A program made the translations under genes and the position numbers. This document shows positions 36,176-47,260 of a DNA stretch of 64,000 nucleotides, in pieces. How positions within the stretch are numbered: position 1 is the first letter of the stretch; every line of letters begins with the position of its first letter. Under the pieces are notes generated by a model. It did no database searches. It was not told the origin of the DNA and saw only the letters and a list, made by a program, of their open reading frames with translations. This DNA is from Paguma larvata. Lineage: Eukaryota; Chordata; Mammalia; Carnivora; Viverridae. The stretch lies in assembly GCA_030068075.1 (NCBI GenBank), contig CM057825.1:79685123-79749122 (forward strand), written 5' to 3'.

Positions 36176-37096
36176 AGGAAGAAAGGAAAAGAAAGAAAGG
36201 AAATCACTTTTAAAAACAAATACGGTATTTACCAATTATTCAGGAGTTAAGTATTACTTCGAGGATTAGCTAAAAATTTAGTTTTCTTTGCTAACTTTTA
36301 AAGTCCTTAATTTTTTAAAATCATTTTTATTGTTAAAATGCTCTGCCAGGAACAGAGATGAAAGAAGGAAAATACACATATCAATTTGCTAATGTTGGAC
36401 AACTAAAAAAATATATTTAATTGACTGGACAAAAAATGTGAAACTATTCCACAGAATAACGTATGGAGATACCCTGTATATTTTACTCTTCCATATTCCT
36501 TCACATTATCCTGTATAACTGAAAACTATTAATAATAAGAAGAAAAAAAGCAGTTGCCTGCATAAGGCACTGACTTAAGTCCACAGAAAGATAATCTTTA
36601 AGATTACCTTTTGAGATACTTATTAAACAGATGAAGCAAAGTGGCTTAATGAGATGAAGTCATTTATCTTGCCCAAAGGGAAAGTGACAGAAGCCAGGAC
36701 TGGAACCTAAGGCACAATTCTGAAGTACCAATTTCATCAAATTAACAGTACAAATAAGGGATGCTTGTCAACTCCCCAACCAACAACCTCCTATCCTTTG
36801 CCCACACTCCTCCCGAAAAAGGGAAGTGAGAAAGCTGGAAGTAAAGATAGGAGTTAGAGAACTAGCAGAGAGGCTGACTCTTCCACTCTGCATTCTTCTG
36901 ACTGCACAGTGATACTAGCTGGCAAGAAAAAAGAAACCTAAAAACATATATAAGGAAATGGTGCTAAGAAGAATCTGGAAGTGGCTATCATCTTCCTCTA
37001 CCACTGATCCCTCCCCCACACACATACAACAGACTGGTTGACAGACTAGGCAAACCCAAAGTTCTATTTCATGCAAGTGTAAACATGTCAAAATAT
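36176..37096. other. Unassigned; MIR trace near 36620-36720
   Basis: A GGAA-rich patch lies at 36170-36200. About 36620-36720 reads as minus-strand MIR (agtcatttatcttgcccaaa, aagccaggactggaacctaa). Nothing else recognised. Confidence 0.5.
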
Positions 37097-37104
37097 AAGG
37101 ATCA

Positions 37105-37345
37105 TTTTTTTAAACGTTTTATTTTTATTTTAATTATTTTTTTAACGTTTATTCATTTTTGAGACATAGAGGCAGAGTGTGAGCAGGAGAAAGGCAGAGA
37201 GAGAGGGAGACACAGAATCCGAAGCAGGCTCCAGGCTCTGAGCTGTCAGCACAGAGCCCGACGCGGGGCTCGAACTCACAGACCTGTGAGATCATGACCT
37301 GAGCCAAAGTCGGCCGCTTAACCGACTCAGCCACCCAGGTGCCCC
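37105..37345 (-). mobile_element. Feliform tRNA SINE, near consensus
   Basis: AAGGATCA at 37097-37104 and 37346-37353 flanks it. It has a long T-rich tail and a clean middle (ctgagctgtcagcacagagc, gacgcggggctcgaactcac), so it is a fairly young copy. Confidence 0.95.
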
Positions 37346-37353
37346 AAGGATCA

Positions 37354-39340
37354 GTTTTAAGATAAAATCAAATAATTATGATGGACCTACTGTTATCTAC
37401 ATTCGTGGCTTATTCCTACCTGCTGTTCCCTACACATCCATTTACTGGTTTTTCTACCTCAACTCTACTTGAAACGAAATGAAGATGCAGAGCTGTACGT
37501 TAATAATGCAACCAAATTCAATCCCAGAGGCCAGTATCAGGGTCAATGCCCATGTTATACACTTTCTACCACGTAAGTGCCTGCATAGGTATCCAGCCTC
37601 TGCCGAGTTAAAACAAAGACTTTCTACCTTCCTTCAGTACAGCATTTCGTCTAATTGGGAAAATAAGTGTCTATTCTCTCTTTCATGCACATATCCGTAT
37701 CCATACATACACATACAACCCTCAAGTGAGAAACACGAGATACTAGACAATTTATTTTAAATCTAAAAAAGGCTGGGCTAAAAGTATACCAAAATCAGGA
37801 CATTTACAGCAATATGAGCAGTATGAGTAGTAAAGACAGTAAAAAATAATTCCATGAAAACAAGGGAACTGATTATATCCAAAACATACAGAGTGGACTT
37901 CTCTTTTGATCTCTAGGAAAAATCAGTATGAAATAGTGGATGAATGTAACTGAACCTCACAAAAAAAAAGGACTCTAAACCAAATTAACAAGATTGCAAT
38001 AATTAACTCTTTAAATAAAGCTTAACTATTAGTATCTTCCTAATATTTAGTCTTTCACTTGTTAGTTCTTTTCCTCTAATTAATATTCTGGACAATATGC
38101 CTAGGAGACTGACATGTGGATTCACAGATGCAAGTAAGTTTTAGACCCAAAGGTACTTTAATGGTCACTCAATCCAATTCTATTTCACAAATGAGGAAAC
38201 TAAGGGCCAGAAAGGTTAAATAACTTCTTTGAGGCCACACAAAATGCATCCCTTACTACTCTGGGAATTAGTATGAAGGGTATGCTTTCTTTAAAAAGAT
38301 TTTGAAGACTTCTTTTATTGTCCTTAATTTAAATTTCATTTAAAAAAATGTGATACACATCCTACCATTGTAGTGTAAAATATGTAAAATATTGTTATCT
38401 CATTAAAACACCTCACAAACTTAAAGTTTTTAAACATATCCTAAGTATCCAAATTCACCTTGGATCGAACTATGGATTAAAACAATTTAATTAACAATTT
38501 AACGTCATAACTTTTGGTCATAAAGTTACATACGCATCAGCAGTAAATGTCTAAAGGGCAGCTCCCTGACTAAAGCCTCATTTCTCAGGAGGGTAGCCCT
38601 TAACAGCACTTGTGTACTAAGCTCCCCTGTCAGACTCTCAGACTTACAGGTACACAGATACCTGATGCAAGCAGAACCAATAATGACCAGGATCTGCGAT
38701 TCTGAAATGAAAGAAACATAACAATAATGATAATAACAGCTAATATTTATTGACTGCCTAATGAACGCCACAAACTGTCCCAAGCACACAATTTGTCCTC
38801 TCAACGACCCCATGAGATTTTATAGATGAACTCAAAAACCATTCAGTCTGGCTCAAAGGGGAAGATATGCACTTCACCACTACACTATACTACCTCTCAA
38901 ATGATTGGGAATTGTTAGAGTTTAGTGATATCAATGTCACTTGCTGCTCAAGGGCCCATAGCTGCCCTGGTTCCTGGCATTCCCAAGCCTTGATTGGTCA
39001 AGCCTTCTGTGGGGTCAAGGCAACACCTAGGAATCTTAAACTAGATTTGGTTTCTGTTACTTGAAATCACCCTAATGATCCTACCTGTTAAATATTTTTA
39101 GGCCTCATTTTTAAAGAACAGACTGATGAAATCTAAACTTACCCCCAAGATAAATCATTCCTTAAAATTCTGTTTTAAAGAAATGTGTTTACAAAAGGCA
39201 TTCACCTTAAAGCTTCTTTCATATCATTCCCCAAGGCAAAAAATTTTAAAGACTCTTCCATGGTATATAATATTAAATGACAGAACAATGAAAATGTAAC
39301 AAACTTTAGGTATCATTTAGTTCTCAACCCACTCATTTTG
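37354..39340. other. Unassigned; minus-strand MIR traces
   Basis: About 38170-38270 (aaatgaggaaactaagggcc, aaggttaaataacttctttg) and 38735-38830 (agctaatatttattgactgc) are MIR-like in minus sense. ORFs at 37479-37760 and 38867-39064 have no recognisable product and are probably chance. Confidence 0.5.
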
Positions 39341-39349
39341 CAGATGAAG

Positions 39350-39610
39350 CAGTACAATGGTAAGGTCAGAGCTCTAGAGTCAATCACTCACAGGGCTTGA
39401 GTTCAAACACTGGTTTTACTATGTTCTTGTCAGGGTAGGAGTGACCTTGGGCAAGGTACTTAATCTCCAAAGCCCGTTTCTTCTTCTGGAAAAGACACAA
39501 TAGCACCTACTACACATCCTACCATTATGATGAGTTGTAAACTATCTATTGAGTTTAACAAAGTGCCTGGTACATTCTCAACACACTAACATACAATAAA
39601 TGGTAGCTGC
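39350..39610 (+). mobile_element. MIR SINE, nearly full length
   Basis: Contains 'gtcagagctctagagtcaat', 'gttcaaacactggttttact', the core 'gtgaccttgggcaaggtact', and the 3' part 'aaagtgcctggtacattctc'. A second, inverted MIR trace follows at about 39625-39720 (tgacctgaggctcagagaag). Confidence 0.85.
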
Positions 39611-40111
39611 GATGGTAGTGATGAATGACCTGAGGCTCAGAGAAGGTAGGCAACTTTCCCAGATCATTTGGCCACTAAAGAACAGAAACAAAACTAGAAA
39701 GAGACTTCACACTTGCAAGCCAGTTCTCTTCTTTCTACACCATTCTACAAACCCCTGGGCCTAACATTTGAAACTATCTATAATCTGGTATAATTCTACC
39801 CCTTTTGCAACCTTATCTCCACCTCAACTTTTATTCATTAATTCACCCAATATTTAGTAAGTGCCTTCTTTGTTATAAACAAAGTGCTGAAGATATAACA
39901 CAGAACAAAGTAAGGGGAAGAAAAGAAATAAAAGCCATCTGAATGTCCAAAAAAAAGGATATAGAGCTAAGAGAATGGCGTGTTCAGAAATCAAGCAGTG
40001 CTACTCTCCTGAAATTTCTATCAGCAGGGGATGACGGACTGAAAAGGACAGATAAAACACATGCAACATGGAAGAACCTTCCTTTAGTCTACTTAACATC
40101 CACAGAAATTA

Positions 40112-40350
40112 GGGGCGCTGGATGGTTGGCTCAGTCGGTTAAGTGTCCAACTTCAGCTCAGGTCATGATCTCACGGCTTGTGTGTTTGAGCCCTGCCTTG
40201 GGTTCTGTGCTGACAGCTCAGAGCCTGGAGCCTGCTTCGGATTCTGTGTCTCCCTCTCTCTCTGCCCCTCCCCAGCTTGTGCTCTGTCTCTCTCTACCTC
40301 AAAAATAAATAAAAACATTTAAAAATTTTTTTAATAAAAATAAAAATAAA
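40112..40350 (+). mobile_element. Feliform tRNA SINE
   Basis: 'gctggatggttggctcagtc' (head with small insertion), 'caggtcatgatctcacggct', 'tgctgacagctcagagcctg', CT-rich region and long A-rich tail. Confidence 0.94.
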
Positions 40351-41009
40351 CATTCCTGGATTTAAGTATTTGCTTCAACATACACCGTAACACCAACCTG
40401 AAAGCCCAAATTGTTAAATCTCTCTCCAATACCTCTATACAGTTTTCTCTAATTCTTAACTATACTAAAATTTAACTTTTTCTAAAGCTCTTTGTCAGGT
40501 CAACTTAACCTGGTAGTTTTTGCTAACTTTCCAGATATGTTTTTGACCTCAATGACTCATTTACATTCCCTGAAGTCAAGATCTGTATCATATTTTTCTT
40601 TTAATTTAAATCCTAGTCACACTCCAGCACACAGCCTTACAAATACTTTTATACATAGTACCCCTTTAAAAGTTTTCCTAATGTCATATTTGGTCAACAC
40701 CTGGCACGTCAGATATCAGACAATACCTGGCTAGTATGTGCTTTTGTTGAAAGAATAAATGCTCTGTGTTTTTATAATATTAATTTACAAAATTGTATTT
40801 TATACCCTCTCTAGAACTCCTCTATAAACATGAAATGTGTTAGTGCCAAAAATAACTCCGAAATGTGAGAAACGCTGAATATATTCCTACTCTCACTGAA
40901 AATGTCATTTAAAATATTAAGAATATATCAAAATTAGGCAACTAAAGTATAAAAGGAGAAATAGCAATTCAAATTAGTCATGATCTTTTTCTTTAAAAAT
41001 AAGCAGAAT
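40351..41009. other. Unassigned; possible L2 remnant about 40480-40770
   Basis: The stretch includes 'gtcaacacctggcacgtcag' and 'tgttgaaagaataaatgctc', which resemble an L2 3' end in plus sense. The call is weak. Confidence 0.4.
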
Positions 41010-41210
41010 TGGGGTGCCTGGGGGTTCAGTCAGTTAAGCATCCAACTTCGGCTCAGGTCATGATCTCACAGTTCAAGAGTTCAAGCCCTGTGTTGGGCAC
41101 AGTGCTGATAACTCAGAGCCTGGAGCCTACCTTGGATTCTGTGTCTCCCTCTCTCTGCCCCTCCCTTGCTCGTACTCTCTCTCTCAAAAATAAATAAAAC
41201 ATTAAAAAAA
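41010..41210 (+). mobile_element. Feliform tRNA SINE
   Basis: 'ggggtgcctgggggttcagt', 'cggctcaggtcatgatctca', 'gataactcagagcctggagc', CT-rich and 'aataaataaaacattaaaaa'. Confidence 0.94.
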
Positions 41211-41884
41211 GTGAAAATACACAGAAACATATGCTTCGTGGAAATTTTGGTTCACTCTAATACAAAAAGATATCATATACAAACCTACATATACCTATGA
41301 GAAGGGTAATTAACACAAAATAAAAATATTGCAGCCATACCTATGTGTTAAAAATTGTATATTTAGAGAGGCCTCTACTCAAAAGGAAAAAAAAATTTAG
41401 AATTTAGGTACATGTTGTACCAAAGTAAGAAACCAAAAAGAAGTCCAAGAATAATTTACCAAATTCTGCTAATGAATTACACACACGCACATACACGAAG
41501 TTTCACAAAAACATAGGTCTCAATACAGAAAAAAAAAAGAGGCTCATTCAACACTTAACCAACATTGAGCAGACATATATTATGTACCAGGCACAGTCTC
41601 AGGTACTTGGAATACATTAATGAACACAATATGCAAACATCCTTGCCTTTACATAAATTATATTCTATTAGGATAAAATCTAAATAATAAAATATAATAG
41701 TTTCCCACAAATTTCTTAAATGCTTATGAAAACATAAACATTCAGATAAACATAATGGTGCCATTACAGAGAAGCAAAGTAAACAAACTCCAAAGAAAAA
41801 AGGAAAAAGAAACAGAGAAAAGTCTGAAAAGCCAAAAGCAAAAGTCAGACACAGTTAAGTGATGAAAAACTACAGTTAATTATT
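41211..41884. other. Unassigned; ancient repeat trace
   Basis: About 41550-41700 (ttatgtaccaggcacagtct, acatccttgcctttacataa) resembles an ancient L2/MIR-class repeat. Otherwise unassigned. Confidence 0.45.
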
Positions 41885-41903
41885 TTTTTAATGTTTATTT
41901 ATT

Positions 41904-41945
<42 letters not shown>

Positions 41946-42113
41946 TGAGCGCAAGTAGGGGAGGGGCAGAAAGAGAGGGAGACCAGAATCCGAAACAGGC
42001 TCCAGACTCTGAGCTGTCAGCACAGAGCCCGATGCAGGGCTCGAACTTATGAACCAGGAGATTATGACCTGAGTTGAAGTCAGACACTCAACCGACTGAG
42101 CCACCCAGGTGCC
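41885..42113 (-). mobile_element. Feliform tRNA SINE with a (GA)17 run
   Basis: Minus copy. The pure GA run at about 41907-41940 is the expanded CT region. The head 'ccgactgagccacccaggtg' is intact. Confidence 0.95.
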
Positions 42114-42399
42114 CCTAGTTAGTAATTTAATATTCCAATCAAATCAATGTCATCTTTCAAAGTCCATAAAATTACAAAAAGTAAAACATTGTTTCCAAAC
42201 TTGTAATGAACTTAACAGAAGCTAATTTAGGATTCTGTAAGAAGTCAACATGAAGCACAGTGGTTATAAGAATGGTTTTTGCAATATTAAAGGCAAGGGC
42301 ATGAATCGTAGCCCTGCCAATTACTAACAGTGAGACCCATAGCTTTTTCGCCCATAAAACAGAAACAATAATACCACATAGGCTGTTGTTACAAAGATT

Positions 42400-42840
42400 C
42401 AATGAAAACCAAAAACAGGAAGCAATTCAAATATCCAGATGGATGAATGAATATATTATATCAATTCACTAGAATACTATTCAGTAATAAAAAGGAATGG
42501 ACTGATACATGTAACGAGGATGAATTGTTAATGCATCATGCTGAGCAAAAGAAGGCTGACACAAAAGACTATGTGAAATCCGTTTAAATGAAATTCTAGA
42601 AAAGACAATATTATATAGGGAGAGAAAACAAATCAGTAATTGCTTAAAACTACTGGTGGAGAGGGACGGACTGCAAAGGAGCACAGAGGAACTTCTTGGG
42701 TATTTGGGATGTTGCTTTATCTTAATTGTGGTGGTGTTTCCTTGTGTGTACATGTTTGTCAAAATTCATCAAACTCTATGCTTTAAATGAGCACATTTTA
42801 TTGTACATGAATTATAACTCAAAAAAGTTAATTTTAAAAA
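42400..42840 (+). mobile_element. Old L1 LINE 3' end
   Basis: 'aatatccagatggatgaatg', 'gaatactattcagtaataaa', 'tcttaattgtggtggtgttt' and 'cattttattgtacatgaatt' are the C-terminus and 3' UTR of an old L1. Plus strand. 42114-42400 is unassigned. Confidence 0.86.
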
Positions 42841-43428
42841 AGACTGAATGAACTAATAGTATGTATAGTTCTTAACATAGTATCCGGGACACAAGAAGTA
42901 GTCAAAAAATGGTAAGTACTGTATTATCAAAAAAATAACAACTATCACTATACAACACTCAAGGGGAGGTGGCAGAACCACCAATCACCTGATCATTCTG
43001 GTTTAGTTTCTAAATAAACCTAAGTTTACAGTATTTGACCTAAATCAAGTGTCATGAGGAAAACTAGAGAGACCAAGTTTAGGAGGATGCCTACTGGCAG
43101 ACCTTAGGCAAAAGACAATGAAAATAAGGAAAGAGAACAATGTCCAAAAGAAAGAGCTAAGAGAATGATGAGTGCCACCAATGTCAAAGAATGGCTAGAT
43201 TATCTAAGTACTATCCAAATAGAACTCAAAATTGAGTCAATGACTACATAAACAAAGTCTAATAATAATCCAAGAGACACAGTCTTTAATTTTACTGGTG
43301 GGGAGGGGGGCGCGGGAATGGAGGTTAAGATGGTTCAAGTGAAGTAAAAAGATTCTGTCAACCAAGCAGGAAAGGGGTCAATATCGTGGACAGTTTAGAA
43401 ATGCAAAGCAACAATTATAAATCCACAA
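42841..43428. other. Unassigned intronic sequence
   Basis: No gene or repeat recognised. A GC-rich patch 'ggggaggggggcgcgggaat' at about 43300-43318 stands out from the AT-rich context. Confidence 0.5.
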
Positions 43429-43539
43429 GCCAAGGCTTTTTGACTTTTTTTTTTTTTTACAAGTCTATATAATTTAAAAAATACTTACAAAAGTAACTAG
43501 AACATGTTGATAATGGAAGCTGAATTGAAATACAACTCA

Positions 43540-43752
43540 GGGGTGCTTGGGTGGTTCAAGCCGGCTAAGTGTGTGACTCCTGATTTCAGCTCAGGTCATG
43601 ATCTCATGTTTCATGAGTTTACACCCCACATAGGGCTCTGGGCAGTCAGTGCAAAGCCTGCTTAAGATTCTGTATCCCTCTCTTTGCACTTCCCCTGCTT
43701 GCGTGGGTGCCCTCTCTCTCTCAAAATAAACAAACAAACAAAAAAAAACAAA
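43540..43752 (+). mobile_element. Carnivore tRNA SINE, later insertion in the source copy
   Basis: 'ggggtgcttgggtggttcaa', 'tcagctcaggtcatgatctc', CT-rich region and (AAAC)n-like tail. The copy at 48.6-48.8 kb shows the empty site here (caactcaaatgaaac), so this SINE arrived after that copy was made. Confidence 0.92.
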
Positions 43753-43814
43753 TGAAACACAAAACGTTTTTTATATTTTACTGCTGCTTAGAACTGTTTC
43801 TCAAGGCAGAACAT

Positions 43815-44003
43815 TTTTTTAATTTTAAGTTTATTTTGAGAGACAGCACACACGAGCGTGAAAAGGGCAGAGAGAGGGAGAGTGAAAATCTGTCAGCACA
43901 GCACCTGACTCAGGGCTCAATCCCACAAACCGTGAGATCATGACCTGAGCCACCTGAGCCGAAATCAAGTCAGAGGCTTAACCGACTGAGCCACCCAGGG
44001 GCC
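43815..44003 (-). mobile_element. Carnivore tRNA SINE, probable source of a 3' transduction
   Basis: Minus copy with tail at the left and head 'ccacccaggggcct' at the right. Similar flanks (aaggcagaacatttttt at about 43804, aaagcagaatactttttt at about 44005) are its decayed target duplication. It carries a local repeat 'gacctgagccacctgagccg'. Confidence 0.9.
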
Positions 44004-45100
44004 TAAAGCAGAATACTTTTTTTCGAATAAACAAATAATTTTGCTTAATAGCAGAAATCCTATAAAGAGGACTAGAAGAACTGAACTGACTGTCACTCAT
44101 GGAAGCACAAGTCTTCTTACAGGTTAATTTAAAAAAGAGATAAATCACCTAACACCCCCAACTATACATTCCAGGAAGCAAAAGACGGTTATAAATCTTA
44201 ACTGTCAGGGTTTGTTCAGTTTTGTTTTGGTTTTAAGTACCTCCACTTGTAACATTAAAGAGGCAGAAAAGACAGCACAAAGAGTCAGAAGTCCTGGATT
44301 GCAACTCTAGTTTCATCAATTGGATCTCTTCTTCCCTAAAACTGGGCAACTGAAGCGAGCTACTGAAAATAATCCAATACAATCTGATTTCCAATCTCTA
44401 GTTTGAAAATCACAACTTTTATTGAAAAGGTTAATAATGAAAGGGTTAAATATTTGTTTTTAATACATTATTAAAAAATAACTAAACTGCAAGTTTTCTT
44501 CCTAAATTCAGGTAAAATACCAAGACACGTGGCAAACTAAGGACCTAAAGCTGTAAGTATAATGCTGCTCAGTTCACAAAAAGTAACTTACTTTTCCAGC
44601 TAACTGTTCATTCTAGAACAAGTTTCTTGATTTTAGCTCTTCTCAAACCAAAATAACTGAATCCAAGTAATTGCATCACTCTTGATACTTGAAGATTCAT
44701 AAGCTTCTTCTCCTTTTAGGTCAAATCCCATACAGTAATATTAACAAAAATTTAACTGTGGAATACGAAGTTGTGTTTTTTAAAGTCCAATTTAATTCTT
44801 GTACGTACTATAATTTTATCTTAACTATCGTTCCCCTGGAAAATTGATCTAAGTTAGAAATAAACTTTATTTTAAAACCAAAAAGAATATTCTCATATGA
44901 CTTAGAGCTAAATCTACAGCAAATGTTGGGTTTTCATCTTATGTTTTGAAAAGCTGAATACTGAATGTTCATCCTGATACCGTTGCCATATTCATTTTCT
45001 ACTGAACGTGCAAGACTTTCAAGTAATCAAAGACCAAAGAGAAATGTGATTAAATCACAGCAAAAAGTAGTAATAACAAGGTAATATGATGAGATCAGAA
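44004..45100. other. Unassigned intronic sequence; possible MIR trace
   Basis: About 44270-44340 (agagtcagaagtcctggatt) is MIR-like in plus sense. The rest is AT-rich and unassigned, possibly unique sequence near the promoter. Confidence 0.5.
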
Positions 45101-45104
45101 CTGG

Positions 45105-45250
45105 AGGAGCCAATCAAAGGCATAAAAGCATTTCCTGCAATATTAATAGTCAAAAGAGAAAACCAATCACAGAAACCTCGAGCCTTCTTCTGACAGTCAC
45201 AGAAGCAAGGGAACCAATCCACGCACACCCAGGGCTGACAATAAGGCGGG
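45105..45250. promoter_or_regulatory. Triple CCAAT-box cluster at the CpG-island edge
   Basis: Three CCAAT pentamers on the plus strand at 45110-45114 (gccaatcaaa), 45163-45167 (aaccaatcac) and 45213-45217 (aaccaatcca) are spaced 53 and 50 bp apart. A GC-rich 'aaggcggg' follows at about 45243. Two of the three continue as CCAATCA, the preferred NF-Y context. This lies in intron 1, about 1 kb downstream of the EPC2 start codon, so it could be an intronic regulatory element or the promoter of a plus-strand transcript. Binding is inferred, not shown. Confidence 0.5.
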
Positions 45251-46026
45251 ACCGCAGGTTCATTGAAGAAATTCTTGAGGGTGCAGTTACTATGAACTTC
45301 GCACGCAAGTTAACACCACTCCAGAGTCATAAACAGTCAAGCCAGATAAAATTCAACAGTATGCAAAATTCCATCAGAGAGAAAAGCAGAATATTTGCAG
45401 AAAGCGTTGTATTATCAAAAATGCAACTGTCAATTTGGATGCTTTAAATCCTCAACTTCTAAAAGACCCACTCTCCGTGACAATTCCGGGGACGCGGCGC
45501 GGGGACAGGACAGCGCCAGGGGCGGTGAACATCCCTGTTTGCTTTCTAACGCTGCGTGCCGAACCGGCGCCGTCCCAGGCGGGCAGCGCCGTCCCTCTCG
45601 AGCGAGCTGGTCAACCGCTCTCTACCGCTACACCCCGCTGGGTAGTCGCGGCCCCCACCCTCGCCCGCCGCAGTGCTGCACCGCCTCATCCCGCTGCACC
45701 ACGGCCGGCCGGGGAGCAAGGATTACCTTGCTAGGAGGAAGCTGTTTGTTTTCAACGCGCTTTACTTTCCATAAGTCATTTCAAAGAGAACCCAATGCAA
45801 AACTAAATTTGAAAGTGGGAAAAGAAAACCTTTCCTGGCCAAAAGATCCCTTGCCCATTAATTAACCCCGCGCCGGAGGAAGGTTCGGAGTGGGAGGTAA
45901 ACAGAGGCCGTAACGCCAAGTGCGGCCAGAACATCCCCTGCGCCATTCCCGGCCGCCGCTTACGGCAAGGCCCCCTTACGGCAGCGTAAGAGGCGCTGCG
46001 AGCTAATCACAACACTGGGACGCAAC

Positions 46027-46037
46027 AACATGGCGGC
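46027..46037 (+). promoter_or_regulatory. YY1-type motif (AACATGGCGGC)
   Basis: AACATGGCGGC fits the YY1 core (AANATGGCGGC). It lies just inside intron 1, about 180 bp past the exon 1 donor, reading on the plus strand. Confidence 0.55.
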
Positions 46038-46218
46038 CGCGGGCGGGCGCTGCGCCGGCCGAGAGGGTTTACGCTACTCCGCCGGCGTAGGGTTCCATGC
46101 GTTGGAGCGGCAGCGGCGCCCTCCAGCGAGCGTAAAGCGCTCTGTGAATGGCGAGGCCCGACTGACAAAGGGGAGGGGGGAGGAGGGAAGGGGGGGTAAT
46201 AAACACTCGAGTCCCTAC

Positions 46219-46371
46219 CGATTCCTCCTCCTTCTCCATCCCGGTGGGCATCTGGGGCACGGCCCGGTTGATGGAGACGCAGTCGTTGAGATCAGGCATG
46301 TCCTTGCCGCGGTAGATAGGCAGCGGTTTGGCGGCGTCCAGCGCCCGCGCTCGGAAGGAGAGTTTACTCAT
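46219..46371 (-). CDS. EPC2: EPC2 exon 1, coding part (codons 1-51)
   Basis: The minus strand reads MSKLSFRARALDAAKPLP..., GKDMPDLNDCVSINRAVPQM and ends MEKEEES at a GTAGGG donor. This is the start of the EPcA domain of enhancer of polycomb homolog 2; EPC1 differs after KPLP (recalled, not searched). The ATG at 46369-46371 is the natural start: an in-frame TAA lies five codons upstream (46384-46386) and position -3 is A. The exon ends on a full codon (TCG, phase 0) and joins GAA of exon 2. The product is a nuclear scaffold subunit of NuA4/TIP60 acetyltransferase, acting on histones H4 and H2A. The rest of the protein (about 800 residues in full) is outside the window. Confidence 0.97.
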
Positions 46372-46700
46372 TGTCTCCCCGCCTTACAGGAACAGCCCGG
46401 GCGGCGGCGGCGGGGCGGGCGGGGAGGGGGGGAGGACTCCCGCCGCCTCCTCCACCTCCTTCCTCAGTGCAGCGCGGCCGGCCCGCTCCTCCTCCTCCTC
46501 CTCACTGCCCCCGGCCACAGCATGGGCGCCCACCCCGCCCGAAAACAGCCCCCCGCCGCCCGCGGCCGCTTCCACACACTAGATCCGCCGCTCGCCCGCC
46601 CGATCCGCTCCCTGCGCCATGGCCAACATGGCGGACATTACCACAGCGGCGGCGAGCGATCCCGGCAGCCCGCGCGAGAGCGCGCCCCCGCCGCGGGGAC
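46372..46700 (-). promoter_or_regulatory. EPC2: EPC2 5' UTR and core promoter region
   Basis: Upstream of the ATG, the minus strand is GGA/GGC-rich (ggaggaggaggaggagc at about 46488-46504 in complement), as in many GC-rich 5' UTRs. The transcription start cannot be fixed from sequence; it should lie within a few hundred bases. The minus strand also has CCTGTAAGG near 46383-46391, which resembles a splice donor but has no supporting context. Confidence 0.7.
46625..46634 (+). promoter_or_regulatory. YY1-type motif (AACATGGCGG)
   Basis: About 255 bp upstream of the EPC2 start codon. YY1 motifs of this form are common within the first bases of transcripts in CpG-island promoters. It reads in plus sense, opposite to EPC2. 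Confidence 0.55.
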
Positions 46701-47260
46701 GCGCCTCGCCCTCTCCCTCCCTCCCTCCTTCCTCTCCCTTCCCCTCCCTCGCCTGCCCACCCACTCTCTCCGCGGCGCTGCCGGCCCGCGGGAGCGTGAT
46801 CAGCCTTGGGCCGCTCAGGGGAGAGGGGGCGGCGGCGGCCCTCCGCTCGCTGGCCCGCGTCTCGCCGTGTGGCAGGTGCCAGGTGCGCAAGTTAACCCGC
46901 GCCCCCGAGCGTGCGCCTCTGCCTCCGCGGCCCCGACACCCCGCTCGCAGAGTGCCCCGAGGGAAAGCGCAGGGCAAAACACGGCCGCGCGGAGCAGCGC
47001 GTGTCTGCAGAAGTCCGTGAGCGGGAAAGGAAGATGTCAACCAGTGCACAACAGCCACCAGCGAGCCCAGTACTCAGAGCTATCTCCACGGCGCCCCGCA
47101 CCCCAGCTAATTCGCACATCTCGGTGAGGTGCGAAAGGTCCATTCCGCCTGCCCACTCAGAGCGGCGCAGATCTGCGGAGTCCCGCCCGCCCGGAAAACG
47201 GTCAAGCAGCCCCAGCCCTCCACCCTGCATCCTCTCTTCAGTACCTGCCCCAAAGAGCTC

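Larger units (their letters stand above)
43429..44003 (-). repeat. Source copy of a SINE plus 3' flank duplicated at 48602-48998
   Basis: In minus sense this is a SINE (43815-44003) followed by 3' flank down to 'gccaagg' at 43429-43435. The same flank phrases (acaagtctatataat, agaacatgttg, ttagaact, aaggcagaacattttt) occur in the same order at 48605-48785. The only large difference is the plus-strand SINE at 43540-43752, absent from the second copy. Confidence 0.88.
1184..46218 (-). other. EPC2: EPC2 intron 1 (45,035 bp)
   Basis: The interval runs from the exon 1 donor (GTAGGG at 46213-46218, minus strand) to the exon 2 acceptor (TTTTCCAG ending at 1184). It contains no further exon I can recognise. 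Most of it is transposon sequence, itemised separately. A large first intron after a short CpG-island exon is usual for EPC1/EPC2 genes. Confidence 0.93.
45478..47260. promoter_or_regulatory. EPC2: CpG island with the EPC2 promoter
   Basis: This interval is strongly GC-rich and dense in CpG, in sharp contrast to the AT-rich DNA on both sides. It contains many GC boxes (for example gggcgggcgg near 46415), GGC and GGA triplet runs, and the EPC2 first exon. No TATA box sits at a sensible distance from the start codon. This is a typical broad promoter of a housekeeping chromatin gene. Long ORFs on both strands here come from high GC content and match no protein I know. Confidence 0.93.

Noticed and set aside
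45590..45655. Possible tRNA gene on the minus strand (ggtgtagcggtagagagcgg)
   Set aside because: It has a box A-like stretch only. No box B and no cloverleaf with a matched acceptor stem could be formed.
46383..46391. Splice-donor-like CCTGTAAGG just upstream of the EPC2 start codon
   Set aside because: No matching acceptor is visible before the ATG, and an intron here would remove the start codon region. Treated as chance.
46030..47127. 365-codon ORF on the plus strand in the CpG island, and several overlapping ORFs on both strands
   Set aside because: Open only because GC-rich CpG-island DNA has few stop codons. The translations are low-complexity Pro/Arg/Ala/Ser, overlap each other on both strands and run across EPC2 exon 1 on the wrong strand.
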